Positions 48,901-60,049 are shown, counted from the first letter of the stretch. The stretch is DNA of 64,000 nt from Chimonanthus salicifolius (GCA_013350335.1 CM023540.1:20155828-20219827); one strand, 5' to 3'. Translations and numbers: made by a program. Notes: generated from the sequence alone by a model not told the origin.

Positions 48901-49892
48901 TATCACTCAATGAATTTGTGAAATTCAAATGACTATGGAATACAAAATTCAAATTGCCAATAGATCTAAAGGCTTGAAGCTGAGCACCTGTTTGGTAGTT
49001 CAGAATTCAAGAAATGGAAATTATGTACCATTATAGACAACAAATAATAAAAATCAATAAAATTCACCAGAATTCTGGTTCCACCGAAATCCTGGCTATC
49101 TAACAGACTCTAGGAGAAAGGGTGATCGAATTACACATTTGAGTACTGTGGATTTCAAGGGATCTGGCTCAATGTACATCTCAATACATTGCCAAATAGC
49201 GCAGATAAAGTTCATGGAGAACTGGATCCATCTCATATCTACTTTAATTAATGCCCAGAATCTAAACACATGTTTCATCACCAAAAAACCCAATCGGGAA
49301 CCAACCCAATTTCCACACAGAACAAAGTCATTATACCACAAGATCTCATTCCAATCAAACAGATCTACAACATCAAAGGAGAAAAACACGATACAATTTC
49401 CAAAGATCCGCCGGAGAGAGCACATACCGTCCAATTATGTGTCTTGGCCAACCGCCGAGAGAGAGCGTGTATGCAGTATGCGACATCCGCACGAGGCCGC
49501 ATCACTGATGTGGCCCCCAAGATCTCTGAAAGACCCAATTCAAAATTAAATAATGACAAATTTCAATTCCAAATCAAAAGATGAAGAAGAAAAAGAGACT
49601 TACTTCGGAGATGCCTCTCCTTGGGAGGGCACTCGACGTGGTTGGTGGCTTTGACGATTGCGACATCGACATCCTGTCGTGGGAAGAGCAGATCGGCAAT
49701 GGGTTTTAGTCATGCCCACAAAATGTTTAAGAAAACGCCCCAGAAAGAACAATGATAATAAGAAAAAAAGAACAGAGAGTGAAGAAAAGAGCGTGAAAAG
49801 ACCTTGAATTCGCTGTTGAGATTGGCGAGACCGACTTTGGTGGTGTCTTTGAGAGCACCGTAAGCCTTTCTCCACGTCTGGAGAGTGCCCAT
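33376..49892 (-). CDS. PICALM1: ANTH-domain clathrin assembly protein, PICALM1 type (AP180/CALM family)
   Basis: Endocytic adaptor that binds PtdIns(4,5)P2, clathrin and cargo SNAREs at the plasma membrane. Fifteen exons (minus): 49892-49803, 49673-49604, 49525-49428, 48627-48489, 48376-48249, 47785-47693, 47552-47502, 37593-37528, 37315-37250, 37099-37019, 36926-36846, 36182-36018, 35916-35841, 35730-35615 and 33732-33376. All have GT-AG borders and phases close, giving 558 residues. The ANTH domain spans about residues 25-300; the lipid-binding motif is K38-x9-K48-E-R-H51. The tail has DLL at 374-376 (clathrin-box-like), the conserved [11 protein letters not shown] block, DPF at 477-479, and NPF motifs at 471, 511, 533 and 550, which in this family bind EH-domain proteins. 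From memory of the Arabidopsis family, the closest are At2g01600 and At1g14910. The start [16 protein letters not shown] is the family's N-terminus. Intron 7 is 9.9 kb. Confidence 0.95.
36278..36529. repeat. Duplicated block with CT/TG/AG microsatellites in a PICALM1 intron
   Basis: A (CT)n run at 36278-36310 and a (TG)n(AG)n run at 36407-36446 each precede a copy of the same segment (36310-36399 and 36443-36529) containing AACTCAGAACTAAATCAAGT. It lies between exons 11 and 12. Confidence 0.8.
37365..37475 (-). repeat. tRNA-like SINE fragment in intron 8 of PICALM1
   Basis: On the minus strand, A-box-like TAGCATGGTTGGCAAG and B-box GGTTCAAATCC, followed by a (GAA)n run. It lies about 50 bp from exon 9. 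Confidence 0.45.
37930..38600 (+). pseudogene. LINE retrotransposon C-terminal fragment with RNase H-like domain
   Basis: Translation of 37930-38040 gives a linker [13 protein letters not shown], and 38049-38444 gives [34 protein letters not shown] and [13 protein letters not shown]. These are the hallmarks of the RNase H-like domain at the end of plant LINE ORF2 proteins. In-frame stops interrupt it (one near 38000, one at 38442). Similar frame remains continue to about 38580 ([22 protein letters not shown]). It is a dead fragment sense to + within a minus-strand gene intron. Confidence 0.8.
38764..39054 (-). pseudogene. LINE retrotransposon fragment (reverse transcriptase zinc-binding tail)
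   Basis: The 96-residue frame has [26 protein letters not shown] and ILRAWKECV, matching the C-terminal tail of plant LINE reverse transcriptases that lack an RNase H domain. It points toward the LINE fragment at 37930-38600, so two LINE remnants lie tail to tail. Confidence 0.7.
39060..39245 (+). mobile_element. LINE-like 3' UTR fragment
   Basis: T-rich text ending CTTAGTAATGAAATTTTATC is typical of plant LINE 3' ends. It may be the tail of the plus-strand LINE displaced by the minus-strand insertion. Confidence 0.35.
39345..39440 (-). repeat. tRNA-like SINE fragment
   Basis: On the minus strand, A-box TTAGCTCACTTAGTAAGTGC and B-box GGTTCAAGTCC. Confidence 0.5.
40217..40372 (+). repeat. 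SINE, 5'-truncated, with 11-bp target duplication
   Basis: TAGTGAGACAA lies at 40206-40216 and 40373-40383. The insert begins near the B box (GAGTTCGATTCCC) and runs through GTAGGGAAGCGTACACATGC and CCGAGGATTAGTC to an A-rich end. The A box is missing. Confidence 0.8.
40419..40612 (-). repeat. tRNA-derived SINE, reverse of the neighbour at 40217
   Basis: Poly(T) at 40419-40425 is the minus-strand tail. The body (GACTAATCCTCAGAGCATGT) and B box (complement of GAATCGAAATC) are the reverse complement of the family at 40217. It forms a widely spaced inverted pair with that copy. Confidence 0.75.
40925..41235. mobile_element. Possible copia-type LTR remnant
   Basis: GGATTTATGTGGTTTGGGGC followed by CCTACATTTACAG resembles the TTTACGTGGTTCGG phrase of plant copia LTRs. 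Ends are not found. Confidence 0.3.
41934..43060. mobile_element. hAT-like non-autonomous element
   Basis: Terminal inverted repeats: left CTAGGGGTGAAACTTGGGTT, right (reverse complement) CTAGGGTTGAAACTCAGGTC, with CGGGTCGGGTTGGG words inside both ends. Flanks AGTTGTAG (41926-41933) and ACTTGTAG (43061-43068) match at 7 of 8 bases, as for a hAT duplication. No transposase is seen. The interior holds a triplicated segment. Confidence 0.7.
42281..42515. repeat. Threefold tandem repeat, about 80-bp period
   Basis: Copies at 42281-42354, 42366-42436 and 42443-42515 each run from AATCAGT(C/T)GTTCTC to GACGAAAAGCCCCTTACA. Confidence 0.8.
43537..45000 (+). mobile_element. Truncated large LTR related to the solo LTR at 24397
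   Basis: It starts TGTAACGACCCGACCCG. GAGCTCGGGAGCTCAGAGGG followed by TTTTGGTAATTTT matches the minus strand of 27461-27530. A TATA box (43834-43840) is followed by a CT-rich leader with CCCTAGCCGCC and a possible splice donor (CCCAGGTATTTCT) near 44020. The 3' end (GGGGCGTGACA type) is missing, so the right boundary given is approximate. Confidence 0.55.
45048..45534 (+). repeat. Direct repeat pair, about 115 bp each
   Basis: 45048-45162 and 45415-45534 share CATAGCACTTTTGC, CAATCATGGTTC, CTGATTTTTCATC and a GTCAAG(A/G)CTCGGTC end. The 250 bp between is unrelated. They could be decayed LTRs of a very small element. Confidence 0.6.
45846..45900. repeat. (CT)n microsatellite, about 27 units
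   Basis: An uninterrupted CT tract in PICALM1 intron 7, followed by two copies of GGAATCTTCTATAGGATGAC. Confidence 0.95.
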
Positions 49893-51607
49893 GTGTCTGC
49901 TTTCCCCTTCGTGGTGCCGCTGCAGTCGCTCTTCAAAACCTCCCCCGCCTTCTTACGTGTCTCGACCTCCTCGGGGGGGCGCTTAGTACTACAAGATTCG
50001 CCCCTCCTGGTTTTCCTCCGCCTCCTCCTCTTCCTCGTCTGTCTCTGTTTTATTTATTTGTTCGTTTGTAACTTCATGTCACTAGTTTTATTTTATTTTC
50101 AAAAAATCGACGGTATAATAAGATTGTCTCTTAAAATTTTAAATGAAATATATATCTTTTAATTAAATAAATGAATTCTAAAGTTTTATAAGCACCTGTA
50201 TTCTCACAAGTACTAATCTTTCAAATACACAAAGCTACTTACAAATATTGTATATCTATTCATTTTAATTAGGATAAAATTTGATAAAAGAGGTGGAAAT
50301 AGAGTGAAATTCTCATTTTATTTCTATCGGTGTATTGTTCATCAACCATTGATAAACTAATAACACATCATTCTGCATGTATATATTTTGCATATCATTC
50401 ACTGATATTTAATGAGTGTTATACCTGATAGATATATTTCATGTCTCCTAATAAATTTTGTCTGTATTAAGATGAACGCTACATATTGTATTAAATAAGT
50501 TCGACAAAAAATTATGAATTCAAAACTTCTAATTTATGTTCAAAATTTAAATGAACTAAAGTAAATATTAAAAGCTAAATTTTTTTAATGTCTTCAAAAA
50601 TTCAATTGACATCGACCATTTATTCAATTATCTCAAAAAATTGTGATGCTATCTTCTTGAAATGGTTGGATCTCCTTTTAATCTTTCAATTTATAAAGTT
50701 ATCTATCCGCTTTTTTATTTTATATTTACGTTTAAGTAGGGGACATGTAACGTACTTTATTGTCTGACCGTCTGACCGAAGGAGGAGGGGTTGCGTCTCT
50801 GTGTGGACGTGGGACCGGGTGGGGGGTGGGAGGGCTGCTCTGGCGTGGCACCACTTGCTTGACTTAGGTTGTTGATGTAGGCCCTGGTCGGCTACCATTT
50901 TATCATGTGGATTTACTGTATCAGTGTAATACAAATATTAATTATTTTATTATCTTTAATGGCTGAAATTTAGCCATTGGATACTATCAGATTTTTAATA
51001 AATTCAATTCAATATATCAAAATTTATTGAATTGGATTAGAGCTGACTCGAATGATTAATCTAAATATTTAATTTGATTTAACCTAACTCAACTCGAATG
51101 TCGGATTCGAGTGCTGGTCTGATCTGACCTGAATCAAGTTTCAACCCTAATCGCTATTTTTGTATAACTTAGTACAATCAGGTTGGGTCCGAATTATATC
51201 GGGTCGAGTCGAGTTAGGTTGATTTTAAATTTCTCAACTCAACCTTACTTGAATTTCATGTGACTTTTTTTCCAATCTGATCTAAAATATACAAATACAT
51301 AATTCCAAACTCACTGATTTCTCAAGTTGAGTCATGCGGGTTGAATTAAAATCCAGCCCAAGTTTCACCCCTAATTGGACTTGATATCACAAAAATTTAC
51401 AACTTTATTTCTTTAAAAAATCTATGATAAGGTTAGGTCCTCTATATTCTCCATTCCTTTATAAAATGTTAAAATCTAAAATTTAAATGGTAAACAATCC
51501 AATAACACAGTACAAGAGGTTTTTATATTTGACCTCAATTGTTGAAAAAAGGAATTGTTAGATTTACATAAAATCAAAGTGACTTAAGTTTAGATAAACG
51601 ATCAAAG
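49893..51607. other. Upstream region of PICALM1
   Basis: On the minus strand the 150 bp before the ATG is a GA-rich leader (GAGGAAGAGGAGGAGG) without a clear TATA box. Beyond 50.1 kb the sequence is AT-rich. 51020-51376 contains two hAT-like ends (AGTTTCAACCCTAA at about 51149, AGTTTCACCCCTAA at about 51374) that match the terminal repeat of the element at 41934. Confidence 0.55.
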
Positions 51608-51797
51608 CAGGGGTCCAAAAAACGTTATCGACTGATAAAATTCTCTCTTTTAATTTTTTTTTTTTTTAACATAAACCACCAAGATATCGGCCGATATGAT
51701 GCAGCCGAGATATCAACATATTGGCCTATATGATAAGGTTTTAAAACCGTATCATATCGGTAGATACGATTCATATCGGCCGATATTTGAACCCCTG
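51608..51797. mobile_element. hAT-like MITE of the TATCGGCCGATA family
   Basis: 190 bp bounded by CAGGGGTCCAAAAAACG and (reverse complement) CAGGGGTTCAAATATCGG. Flanks GATCAAAG (51600-51607) and AACCAAAG (51798-51805) match at 6 of 8 bases. The interior carries TATCGGCCGATATGAT words. Confidence 0.7.
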
Positions 51798-51839
51798 AAC
51801 CAAAGTATTGTATGGAAAAAAAAAAAATATTTTATGTTG

Positions 51840-52740
51840 TTTAATCAGAGATAATAATAACAGCTGATAACATATCGTATCAGACGATATATATCGATAT
51901 TTAAAAGGCCGATATACGATAAGATAAGAAATATATATATAGGCAGTAAGATAAGATATTGGCCGATATATTGGTCATGATATCGTTAATATCTATAATA
52001 TCATATTTTTTTTAAATAAAAATTTAATATTGGGATTTTTTTTTTAAAAAAAAAGGCTGATATCAGCCTGAAATTTAGATATATTTAATTTAAAAAATGA
52101 TATTCCTATTAATTCTTTATGGTGAGCTGTATTAGATATGAATGCGCTCGGTTACCAAAAATTGAGGAGTGAATGACGGTGAGTAGAAATGCAAATAATC
52201 AACCGGCAAAAAATTATGGCGAGTGGCAAATTTAAAAAATTGAGGCATCAAGACAACCCAACCGTACAATCAATAATTCACAAAATGGGCAATCCAAATA
52301 ATCATTCATTTGAATCACAGTTTTTTTTTTTTTTTTTCCATTTAAGAAATTTTAATCCAAATTTTTGGCCCAAATTTTTTAATTCTCATTAATTTAGGAA
52401 ATAAATTTAACATATTAGTTGTATAAAGGAGAGATAATCAGGTCAACCACTCTTGTAACTTAGAAAATAAGTTTAACATATTAACTGTCCTAATTTTATT
52501 ATTTTTCTAAATTTTTTTTTTTCATTTTTTAAAAATATTTAAAATTCTCAAATTCGTAACTTAAAAACAATATTTGAACATGTAAATGACCGTTATTTAA
52601 TGAAAAATCATAAATTCTTTTATTTTATATAATTTTTAGAAACAAATAAAATATTGGAAGAGAGAGAAAAATATTGCCTGAATATGGGTCGATATATCGA
52701 TTAAAACGGTATTTTCACCCTTGATTTTAATGGCCAATTT
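51840..52740. mobile_element. Further TATCGGCC-family remnants
   Basis: ATATCGATATTTAAAAGGCC, TATTGGCCGATATATTGG and a right-end-like ATTTTCACCCTTG near 52723 suggest one or more decayed copies of the family. Ends with a matching duplication were not found. Confidence 0.4.
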
Positions 52741-52968
52741 TATAAATCTGCAAATTATTCATGCTTTGCCTAGAATAAGTACTGAATGATTAAAGGGAAA
52801 AAATAGTGAAAAGAGATATGGTTAGTGCATATATTAAGACAGGAAAGTAAGGTAACATAAAAATAAAAAATCAAGAAACGATTAAGATGCAAATTCAAGA
52901 AAAAAATCTAAAATTTTCACTTGATTTATTTACATTCAACTTTTTTATGACCAACCAGGGGTTAATAT

Positions 52969-53778
52969 TGTTCGGATCTGGACTTTTAGCTCAAAAGATT
53001 AGTCTATTAGATGGAGTGACCCTAAGTTCTTATAAATCCCTTAATCTCCATCTACACTTCTAATGTGGGACTCGTTCGCAGCTGTCCCAACAATCTCCCT
53101 CTCGAATGAGCCCCTCCGGCGGAGAGAGCGACGCCGGCCATCCTGTTCAGTCTGGGAGATCTCCTAAGCACACATGAGGTAGCGTGATACCTGGCTCTGG
53201 ACATGAGCTTATAGCCCAAAATACTGGCATGTTAGATGGAGTGACCCAAGTCATTTATAAACCCCTTAATCTCCTTCTACACTTCCAATATGGGACTCGT
53301 TCGCAGCAGCCCCAACAATCTCCCTCTCGAACGAGGCCCTCCGGGGGAGAGAGCGACGCCGACCATCCCACTCGCTGGAGGATCTTTTAAGCCCACATGA
53401 GGTAGTTTGATACCTGACTCTAGACATGGGCTTTCAACCCAAAATACTAGCATGTTAGATGGAGTAACTCAAGTCCTTTAACCCCTTGATCTCCCTCTAC
53501 ACTTCCAATATGGGACTCGTTTGCAGCAGCCCCAACAATCCCCCTCTCAAATGAGCCCTCCGGCGGAGAGAGCGACGCCTGCCATCCCGTTCACCTGGGG
53601 GATCTCTTGATCCCACATGAGGTAACCTGAGACGTGGCTGGCTCTGATACCACTTGTTAGGATATGGACTTCCAGCCCAAAAGACTAGCTTGTTAGATGA
53701 ATAGACCCAAGTCCTCTATAAACCCCTTGGTCTCTCTCTACACTTTCAATGTGGGACTCACTCGCAGCAGTCCCAACA
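52969..53778 (-). mobile_element. Multimeric TRIM: four LTRs and three internal segments
   Basis: LTRs at 52969-53092, about 53197-53317, about 53420-53537 and 53655-53778 read TGTTGGGAC...CCTAACA on the minus strand. The LTR at 53655 is directly followed (minus) by AG and TGGTATCAGAGCCA, a perfect initiator-Met tRNA primer-binding site. Internal segments of about 100-118 bp repeat CTCCCTCTCGAA(C/T)GAG and GGAGAGAGCGACGCC. The whole array is flanked by one perfect 5-bp duplication AATAT (52964-52968, 53779-53783). The two middle LTRs lack a few terminal bases. It has no coding capacity. The TRIM at 1820-2153 is a relative. Confidence 0.9.
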
Positions 53779-55213
53779 AATATATATCGGTTCAACCGAT
53801 ATATCGGCCAATATTCAAATATCGACGATACCTATATATCGGCCAATATATCGACGATATTTTTCTCTCTCCTCTTTTTTTTTTTAAAAAAAAATAGAAA
53901 ATGAAGAAAATTATGGGCTTCATGGATATGTGATTCTTGTCATTAAATATCGGCCAATAATGTCGAGAATTTATTGAAAATATCAATTTTATTAGACTAA
54001 AATAAAAATTGTTGATATGTCTATTAGAAAATAAATTTATTTAAATTATTTATGATCCAAAAAAATTAACACTTGGGCCGACGCTCTATTTCGTCTATGA
54101 TAGATATATATCGGTTTAAGTGTCTATAATATTAAACAACACAAATTTCTTTAAATTTATACATCCATAATAATTTCATAGTTTTTGTGGGATTAGTAGA
54201 CCTTCTTACCTCATACTCAAATATCATACAAAATAAAATGAGTCACAAGCTCACTCCAAAATTTGTCTAAAATTCAAAATTTTGAATGAAATTTATCAAC
54301 ATAGTCAGGACAAATCATAAATATTAATAGTATTAGTAAACTTTTAATATGTCAAGTTGATAGTATAATGTTTGTTCATATCATATTTTATATTAATTGA
54401 TATTAGTTATATAAAATATAGTTAGACTATGTCTAAAGAATCTAAGAAATATCTATCGAATGACCTTTAAATCATCGGATTGCCCCATGAATCAAATATC
54501 ACCTAAATTTAAATTGAAAACATAATTGTATATCTATGCATAAGAAAAAAAAAAACTCCATCAATTTTTAAAAGTCTATTAAATATGAAATTGGTTACAC
54601 ATTTTTTAAGATATATAAAAAATGATAGAAACATAAGATAAATAAAATTAAACCATATCTAAAGTTTTAATTTTTAAAAACTATTAATTTCATAAATTTT
54701 GGGGTTCGAACGTAGTGGGAGGTGCTAGGTTTGAACCTCATGGACTAATTTTATGATGTCTAAATTCTTAGAAGTATTATCCGTTGGGATTTTAATAAAA
54801 CTGTGTCTAAAATTTTTCATATAAATTAAAAAAAAAATTATTCAGAAACTATTAGTTTCAGAAATTTTCACCCCATTGTGTCAAACTTATCCAAAATAAT
54901 TAGGCAGTAGGGTTGCATGACATCGATTGGTGGCGTTAAAACATTCAATCCGTACGATGGTTAAGCCACAAGCAATCTACAACGGGTCCCACACCTTTGT
55001 CCTGACTAATCAAGGGGTCCCACGCCTCACCTACCTACGTGTAGGTTGCCACCAGTATGATTTATGCTTATGATGTGGGCCATGGGCCAGAGGTACCAGT
55101 ACAACTAATCAAATAACTTATAAAAAAGTGGGGTCCATTCGGCAAAAGCCCCGTGATACTATTTATGATCCCTTCAAACTGAGTTTTAATTTCAGGTAGA
55201 CTGGTACGTAGAC
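53779..55213. other. AT-rich spacer with TATCGGCC-family fragments
   Basis: 53785-53965 has TATATCGGTTCAACCGATAT and several TATCGGCCAATA words, so the TRIM array sits beside or inside an element of that family. From 53970 to 55213 I see no supportable feature. Confidence 0.5.
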
Positions 55214-56771
55214 CAGGGGTCAAAATATCGGTCGATACTATGCGTATCGTCCGATATAATTCGGATTTTTGACCACCGAATTATATCGGCCGATATATAT
55301 AACCGGCCGTACAAAAAAAATTCGGCCGATATAGCCGAATTTTTGACCAAATTATCGGCCATAGTATCGATTGATTTTTAAAAATTCAGTTTTTTTTTTT
55401 TTAATAGCAGACAAGAATAGAAAGAGAAAAAAGAAAATATAGAGAAAAGATTGAAGAAAAAAATCGCGCACCTTTCGAATCTTCTTTTCTCTTCTTTCTC
55501 TTCTTCGTTGATGGAAAAAATGCAGACAGTGGGAAAAATATTGGCGGCGGCTGCTAGGGTTTAAGAGAGAGAGAGTGAAAGAGAAGAAGGGTATTAAAAC
55601 ATTAAGCATTAGGGTTTTTAAGTGAAAACCCATTCGACAAAGCTGCGTGTACTCTAATATTATCAAAAGTTATTTTTCAAATTGTGTAATTGATAATATT
55701 CTCCTTTAAAAATTTAAAATTATTTTTTAACCTACTGTATATTTTTAAAATTTTAGACTTAAAGATCTTTTGACACTCCTAAATATTTAAAACACAGTAT
55801 TTTACAAATAAGGATATCCCTAGGGTGTGTTGAAAACACATTTAGGAGTGTCAAAAGACCTTGAAGTCTTAAAGTATATTTATGAAGTTATCATAATTAG
55901 TCAGGATATTCAATTTGAGAAATTTTGAAAATACACAGTGGTTAAAAAATAATGTGCATAGTGTATTAAATAATAAAATCTCCTTTAAAACTTTAAAGTT
56001 ATTTTTTAAACACTGTGTATTTCCAAAATTTCTCAAATTGAATATTCAGGACTAATTACGATAACCTGATAAAAATACTTTAAAACTTAAAGGTCTTTTG
56101 ACACTCTTAAATATTTAAAACACAGATTTTACAAATAAGGGTATCCCTAGGTATGCCGAAAACACATTTTGGAGTGTCAAAAGACCTTAAAGTTTTAAAG
56201 TATATTTATCAGGTTATCATAGTTAGTCTAGATATTCAATTTCAGAAATTTTGAAAATACATGATGCTTAAAAAATAATGTGCATAGTGTATTAAATAAT
56301 AAAATCTCCTTTAAAACTTTAAAGTTATTTTTTAAGCACTGTGTATTTTCAAAATTTCTCAAATTGAATATCTGGACTAATTACGATAACCTGATAAAAA
56401 TAATTTAAGACTTCAAGGTCTTTTGACTTTCCTAAATGTGTTTTCAGCACACCCTGGGTACCCTTATTTATAAAATACTGTGTTTTCGGCACACCCTAGG
56501 GATATCCTAACTTAAAATAACACTCATTGACTAAGAAAATAAATTATGAAATTATTTCTACAAATTTTCCTCATTTATATCCTTTTCCTTGTAATTTTCA
56601 CAATTTTATTACTAATTATATAATTTCCCGTTATCGTAACTTCAAAAATATATTCGAAGTGTAATTCAACAAGCCCATAATTATCTGCATTTACTGTAAT
56701 TTTTTTGAAAATTAAAAAAAAAAAAAAATATATCGGCCGAACCGATATATCGGCGGATTTTTCTACCCCTG
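55214..56771. mobile_element. hAT-like element carrying 263-bp palindromic units
   Basis: The ends are CAGGGGTCAAAATATCGG and (reverse complement) CAGGGGTAGAAAAATCCG, each followed inward by TATCGGCCGATATA. Flanks ACGTAGAC (55206-55213) and ATGTAGAC (56772-56779) match at 7 of 8 bases, supporting a hAT-type insertion of 1558 bp. The interior holds three copies of the same palindromic unit that builds the foldback element at 21229: 55729-55943, 56008-56269 and a partial from 56334 to about 56510. No transposase is seen. Confidence 0.75.
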
Positions 56772-58612
56772 ATGTAGACCACGTATGATGAATGATACAA
56801 GGCTAATTTTGATTCCTTTAAAGGTTTTTTTTTAATATTCTAAAAATTGTAATTTTAGATACAAAGAATTAAAAAATTATTTGGATTAAATTATCTCATA
56901 TATTTAGTTAAACTTATTTTAATGGAAAAGCCCCTCACACACCAGCACACAATTGATATTTCACTTTTAAGGTGCCATCCACTTTGACTTTCAAGCATTT
57001 AGAGCTATACAAATCTCGATTTTACTTATTAGATAGTGTTATACCATCTCATAAGTAAAGCGCATGAACTTGTAAATAGCATATGAACTTATCCTTTTTT
57101 AATACATGTATTTAATTGTTACTGTATGAACTTATCTACCCAACGCGTGTTTTTAATATAAATACATCATAAATACTGTAAAAATCTTATTTTGTCTAAG
57201 AGGAATTCCTTGTCCTAAAATTTTTACCTTCTTTTTTTGCTCATTAATGCAAAATTGATTTCTCTTGTTCTTATATCTTCCTACCTTCTTCACTTTTGTT
57301 TTTCCTGAGTACATATAAATACCAAATGAACTCTAATTTTAATTTTCATCCTTTTCTCTCATAAAAAAAAATTACTATTTTCATTCTAAATAAAAATCAT
57401 TTCCATACTTTCTTGAAGACTTACTTCATTCTTTCACAACGGAAAATGACAAAATATGAAGGTGATGCTTAGAAAAGTAGGGCTTCATTGATTAATTAAG
57501 GATATTATGGTAAACATCTATGAAGCATCAATGAAAATAAGTGATTAGAGAATTGTTTTTTTTTTTTTTTTTAATTCTTTGACCTTTTTAGAACTCATCG
57601 TTCAGAAAAAAGAATCCAACATTTCAACTATTTAAGAATTTAACAAACTAGCTTTAAAATGTTAAATTTGGTATCAATTTTATATACTATTTTTAAAATA
57701 TCATATATGGCAATGTTTATTCACCATTGAAATAATTAAATTCAACCAATTTCATCTGCAGTTTTTTAACCTAATGCAAAATCATTCAATTAAAACAGTT
57801 CGAGGCTATAAACTTTTGGTAGTTTTATTTAGTAATTTCTCTTTCCTTCGGTGGAATAAATCCTTTAACAGCGTTGGTAAGTACTTATTATTACAATTAT
57901 AAAGAGTTTCAAATATTGTTCAATTTTAATAGTAAGTAAATACTTTTAATAATAACCATATCGAAACCTGTATAGTGATATAAAAAACATAAAACATATT
58001 TTCTCTCCTTTATTTTTTTTAAAAAATGTAGCATAGGTCAGATGGGAGGTTCTGTCTGAGGTAAAAAATACTTTGTTGACACAGGGCGTTGATACGCTCG
58101 TATAAGCACAACACAATGTATCAACTGTTATAAACTATACATATTTTTGTCTGGACTTGTCTGGACTCCGACCGTAATGCATTAGATTTTTTCTAATGTT
58201 GTAATCGATACGCAACATATTAACTATATTTTTCACCCGTGGGGGCTGCATGACATTTCTAAATATAAAATGGCCACTAATTAGAAATTCTTTGATTTGA
58301 TTTTGAAATGGGAGATGATGCAACTTTGTTGCTGTAGCCATGTGTATTGTTGCCTATCTAGCATACAATGGTGACTTCTCTCTTAATCAAACTCAATTAT
58401 TCCCTTTAAAGTTGGCTTTAACTTTTAATTAAATTTTCGATTGCAAACTATTCTAAAAAGTAGTAATAAGATAATTTTTAGCTTACAAAGGATAACTCTT
58501 GGTCTGAACTCTGAACTATCAAGTGGAGAATTTGTCCAAAGTGGCAAGTCACAGATGAGAGGGTTGGAATTTTTATTCAGGCACATAAATTTTTCATTAC
58601 GGTGACAATTTG
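56772..58612. other. AT-rich spacer
   Basis: No gene, repeat boundary or regulatory site I can support. It contains long A/T runs only. Confidence 0.5.
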
Positions 58613-58625
58613 AAATCGGATTCAG

Positions 58626-58802
58626 ATTTTTATTTTTTTCAATGATGGAGGGGGGCCTCGAACATAGCTCTACTAATCTCTTTCTTCGGGTGTTGTCCTA
58701 TACCCCACATGATAGCCACCGGATTACTCCAGTCAGACTCGAACTCACACCATTTCACTTTCTGAGACGGTATTTACTAGCTGAGCTACCCCAGTGTAGG
58801 AT
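58626..58802 (-). repeat. tRNA-derived SINE with 13-bp target duplication
   Basis: AAATCGGATTCAG lies at 58613-58625 and 58803-58815. On the minus strand, A-box GTAGCTCAGCTAGTAAATAC-type and B-box TGAGTTCGAGTCTG are followed by a body with GGGGTATAGGACAACACCC. The T-rich stretch at 58626-58640 is the tail. Confidence 0.8.
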
Positions 58803-59686
58803 AAATCGGATTCAGTTTTTATAAATAAAATTCGAATTGGGTTAAAGTTTGATTAATTTGAATATGTCCTTAGTTTAATTTGATCCAATTTAACAAAGTT
58901 GCAGTCCTAACTTGACCTATTCATAAATCAAATTTTTTCTTATGTAAGTTATTGATGAATAGACAGAGAAAATTCAGGCTAAAACAGGGGTCTAAAAAAT
59001 GATCATGAAGCTGAAACAGTAATGTACTAGCTATATTAGTTTTGAATTTCTTTCTTCTTTAATTCAAAAATTAAAAGAAGAAATAGAAAACAAGAAAAAA
59101 CACTTTGCTCTTATTTTAGCTTGAGATCTTAGACATTTTAATGAAGTATTGGATTGTTGAAGACAGTTTTTTTATATGATTAAAGGATGAAAATGAAGAC
59201 ACATGGGATGAAATTCAACCCTTATCAACTGTTAAAATTTAATTTACTAAGAAACTTTGAAAAGGATTTTATAAATTGGAAAATCAAATACACATTTATC
59301 CCCAAAATTTAAGATCAAAACCCAACATTTTTATGTTCATTGATGCCTAAAATGAGACACAAAATTGTAAAAAAAAATTGTCCAAAATATGAAAAAAATA
59401 AAAATGAGTATTATCTCAAACTCAAATTTAACATATAAATAAAGTGACAAGAAATAAATAACATGAATGAATTTAGTTAACTTTTAGCTACCAATCTTTT
59501 CACTGTTGAATGAAAGTCTATATTGTAAACTTTTAGTTACCAATCTTTGGTTGAATTGAAGCTGGAGCAATTTCATAGCAAATAATTTTAGCTTTCTATG
59601 TATGAAAGATGTGTCAAGAGTAATTGACATTTGTCTTATAAGATTACAATATTTACAATATTATAGCAATACATAATACAAAATAA

Positions 59687-59881
59687 TACTTTGTTTGTTC
59701 CAATTTAGTTGTCTGATATGAATTTTGAGATTGTTCCAAGATAGTTATCATATTCATATTGGAGTAGCATAAAGTATGTTGAAAATGGATGATATCACAT
59801 GTAGTGCTAGCCTTATATAGAGAGTTTCTTGAAAAATACAAATGTTTCAAATCAGACAATTAAAATAGGACGGAAGGAATA
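59687..59881. mobile_element. Stowaway-like MITE, copy 2
   Basis: Ends TACTTTGTTTGTTCC and GGACGGAAGGAATA. The interior (TTAGTTGTCTGATATGAATT, GCTAGCCTTATATA) matches copy 1 at 20600-20794 along its length, with more divergence at the ends. Confidence 0.75.
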
Positions 59882-60049
59882 TCAATTAACAAAGCAAACT
59901 CCTATTTCATATGAATATATTGCATTTTGACACTGCCACTTATACTCTTTCCTATACAAAAATTGAACATCATCTCAATATGTCTCGTATCCACATGGAA
60001 AATGGGATTAGAAATCATATTATGTTGTTTGGAACGTTGACACAGTAAA

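Noticed and set aside
49139..49584. Plus-strand frames of 136 and 104 residues
   Set aside because: They overlap PICALM1 exon 3 and its intron antisense and have no family features.
52724..52731. Right-hand target duplication for a larger 51608-52723 element
   Set aside because: The flanking 8 bases do not match those at 51600-51607; the shorter 51608-51797 element has better-matching ends and flanks.
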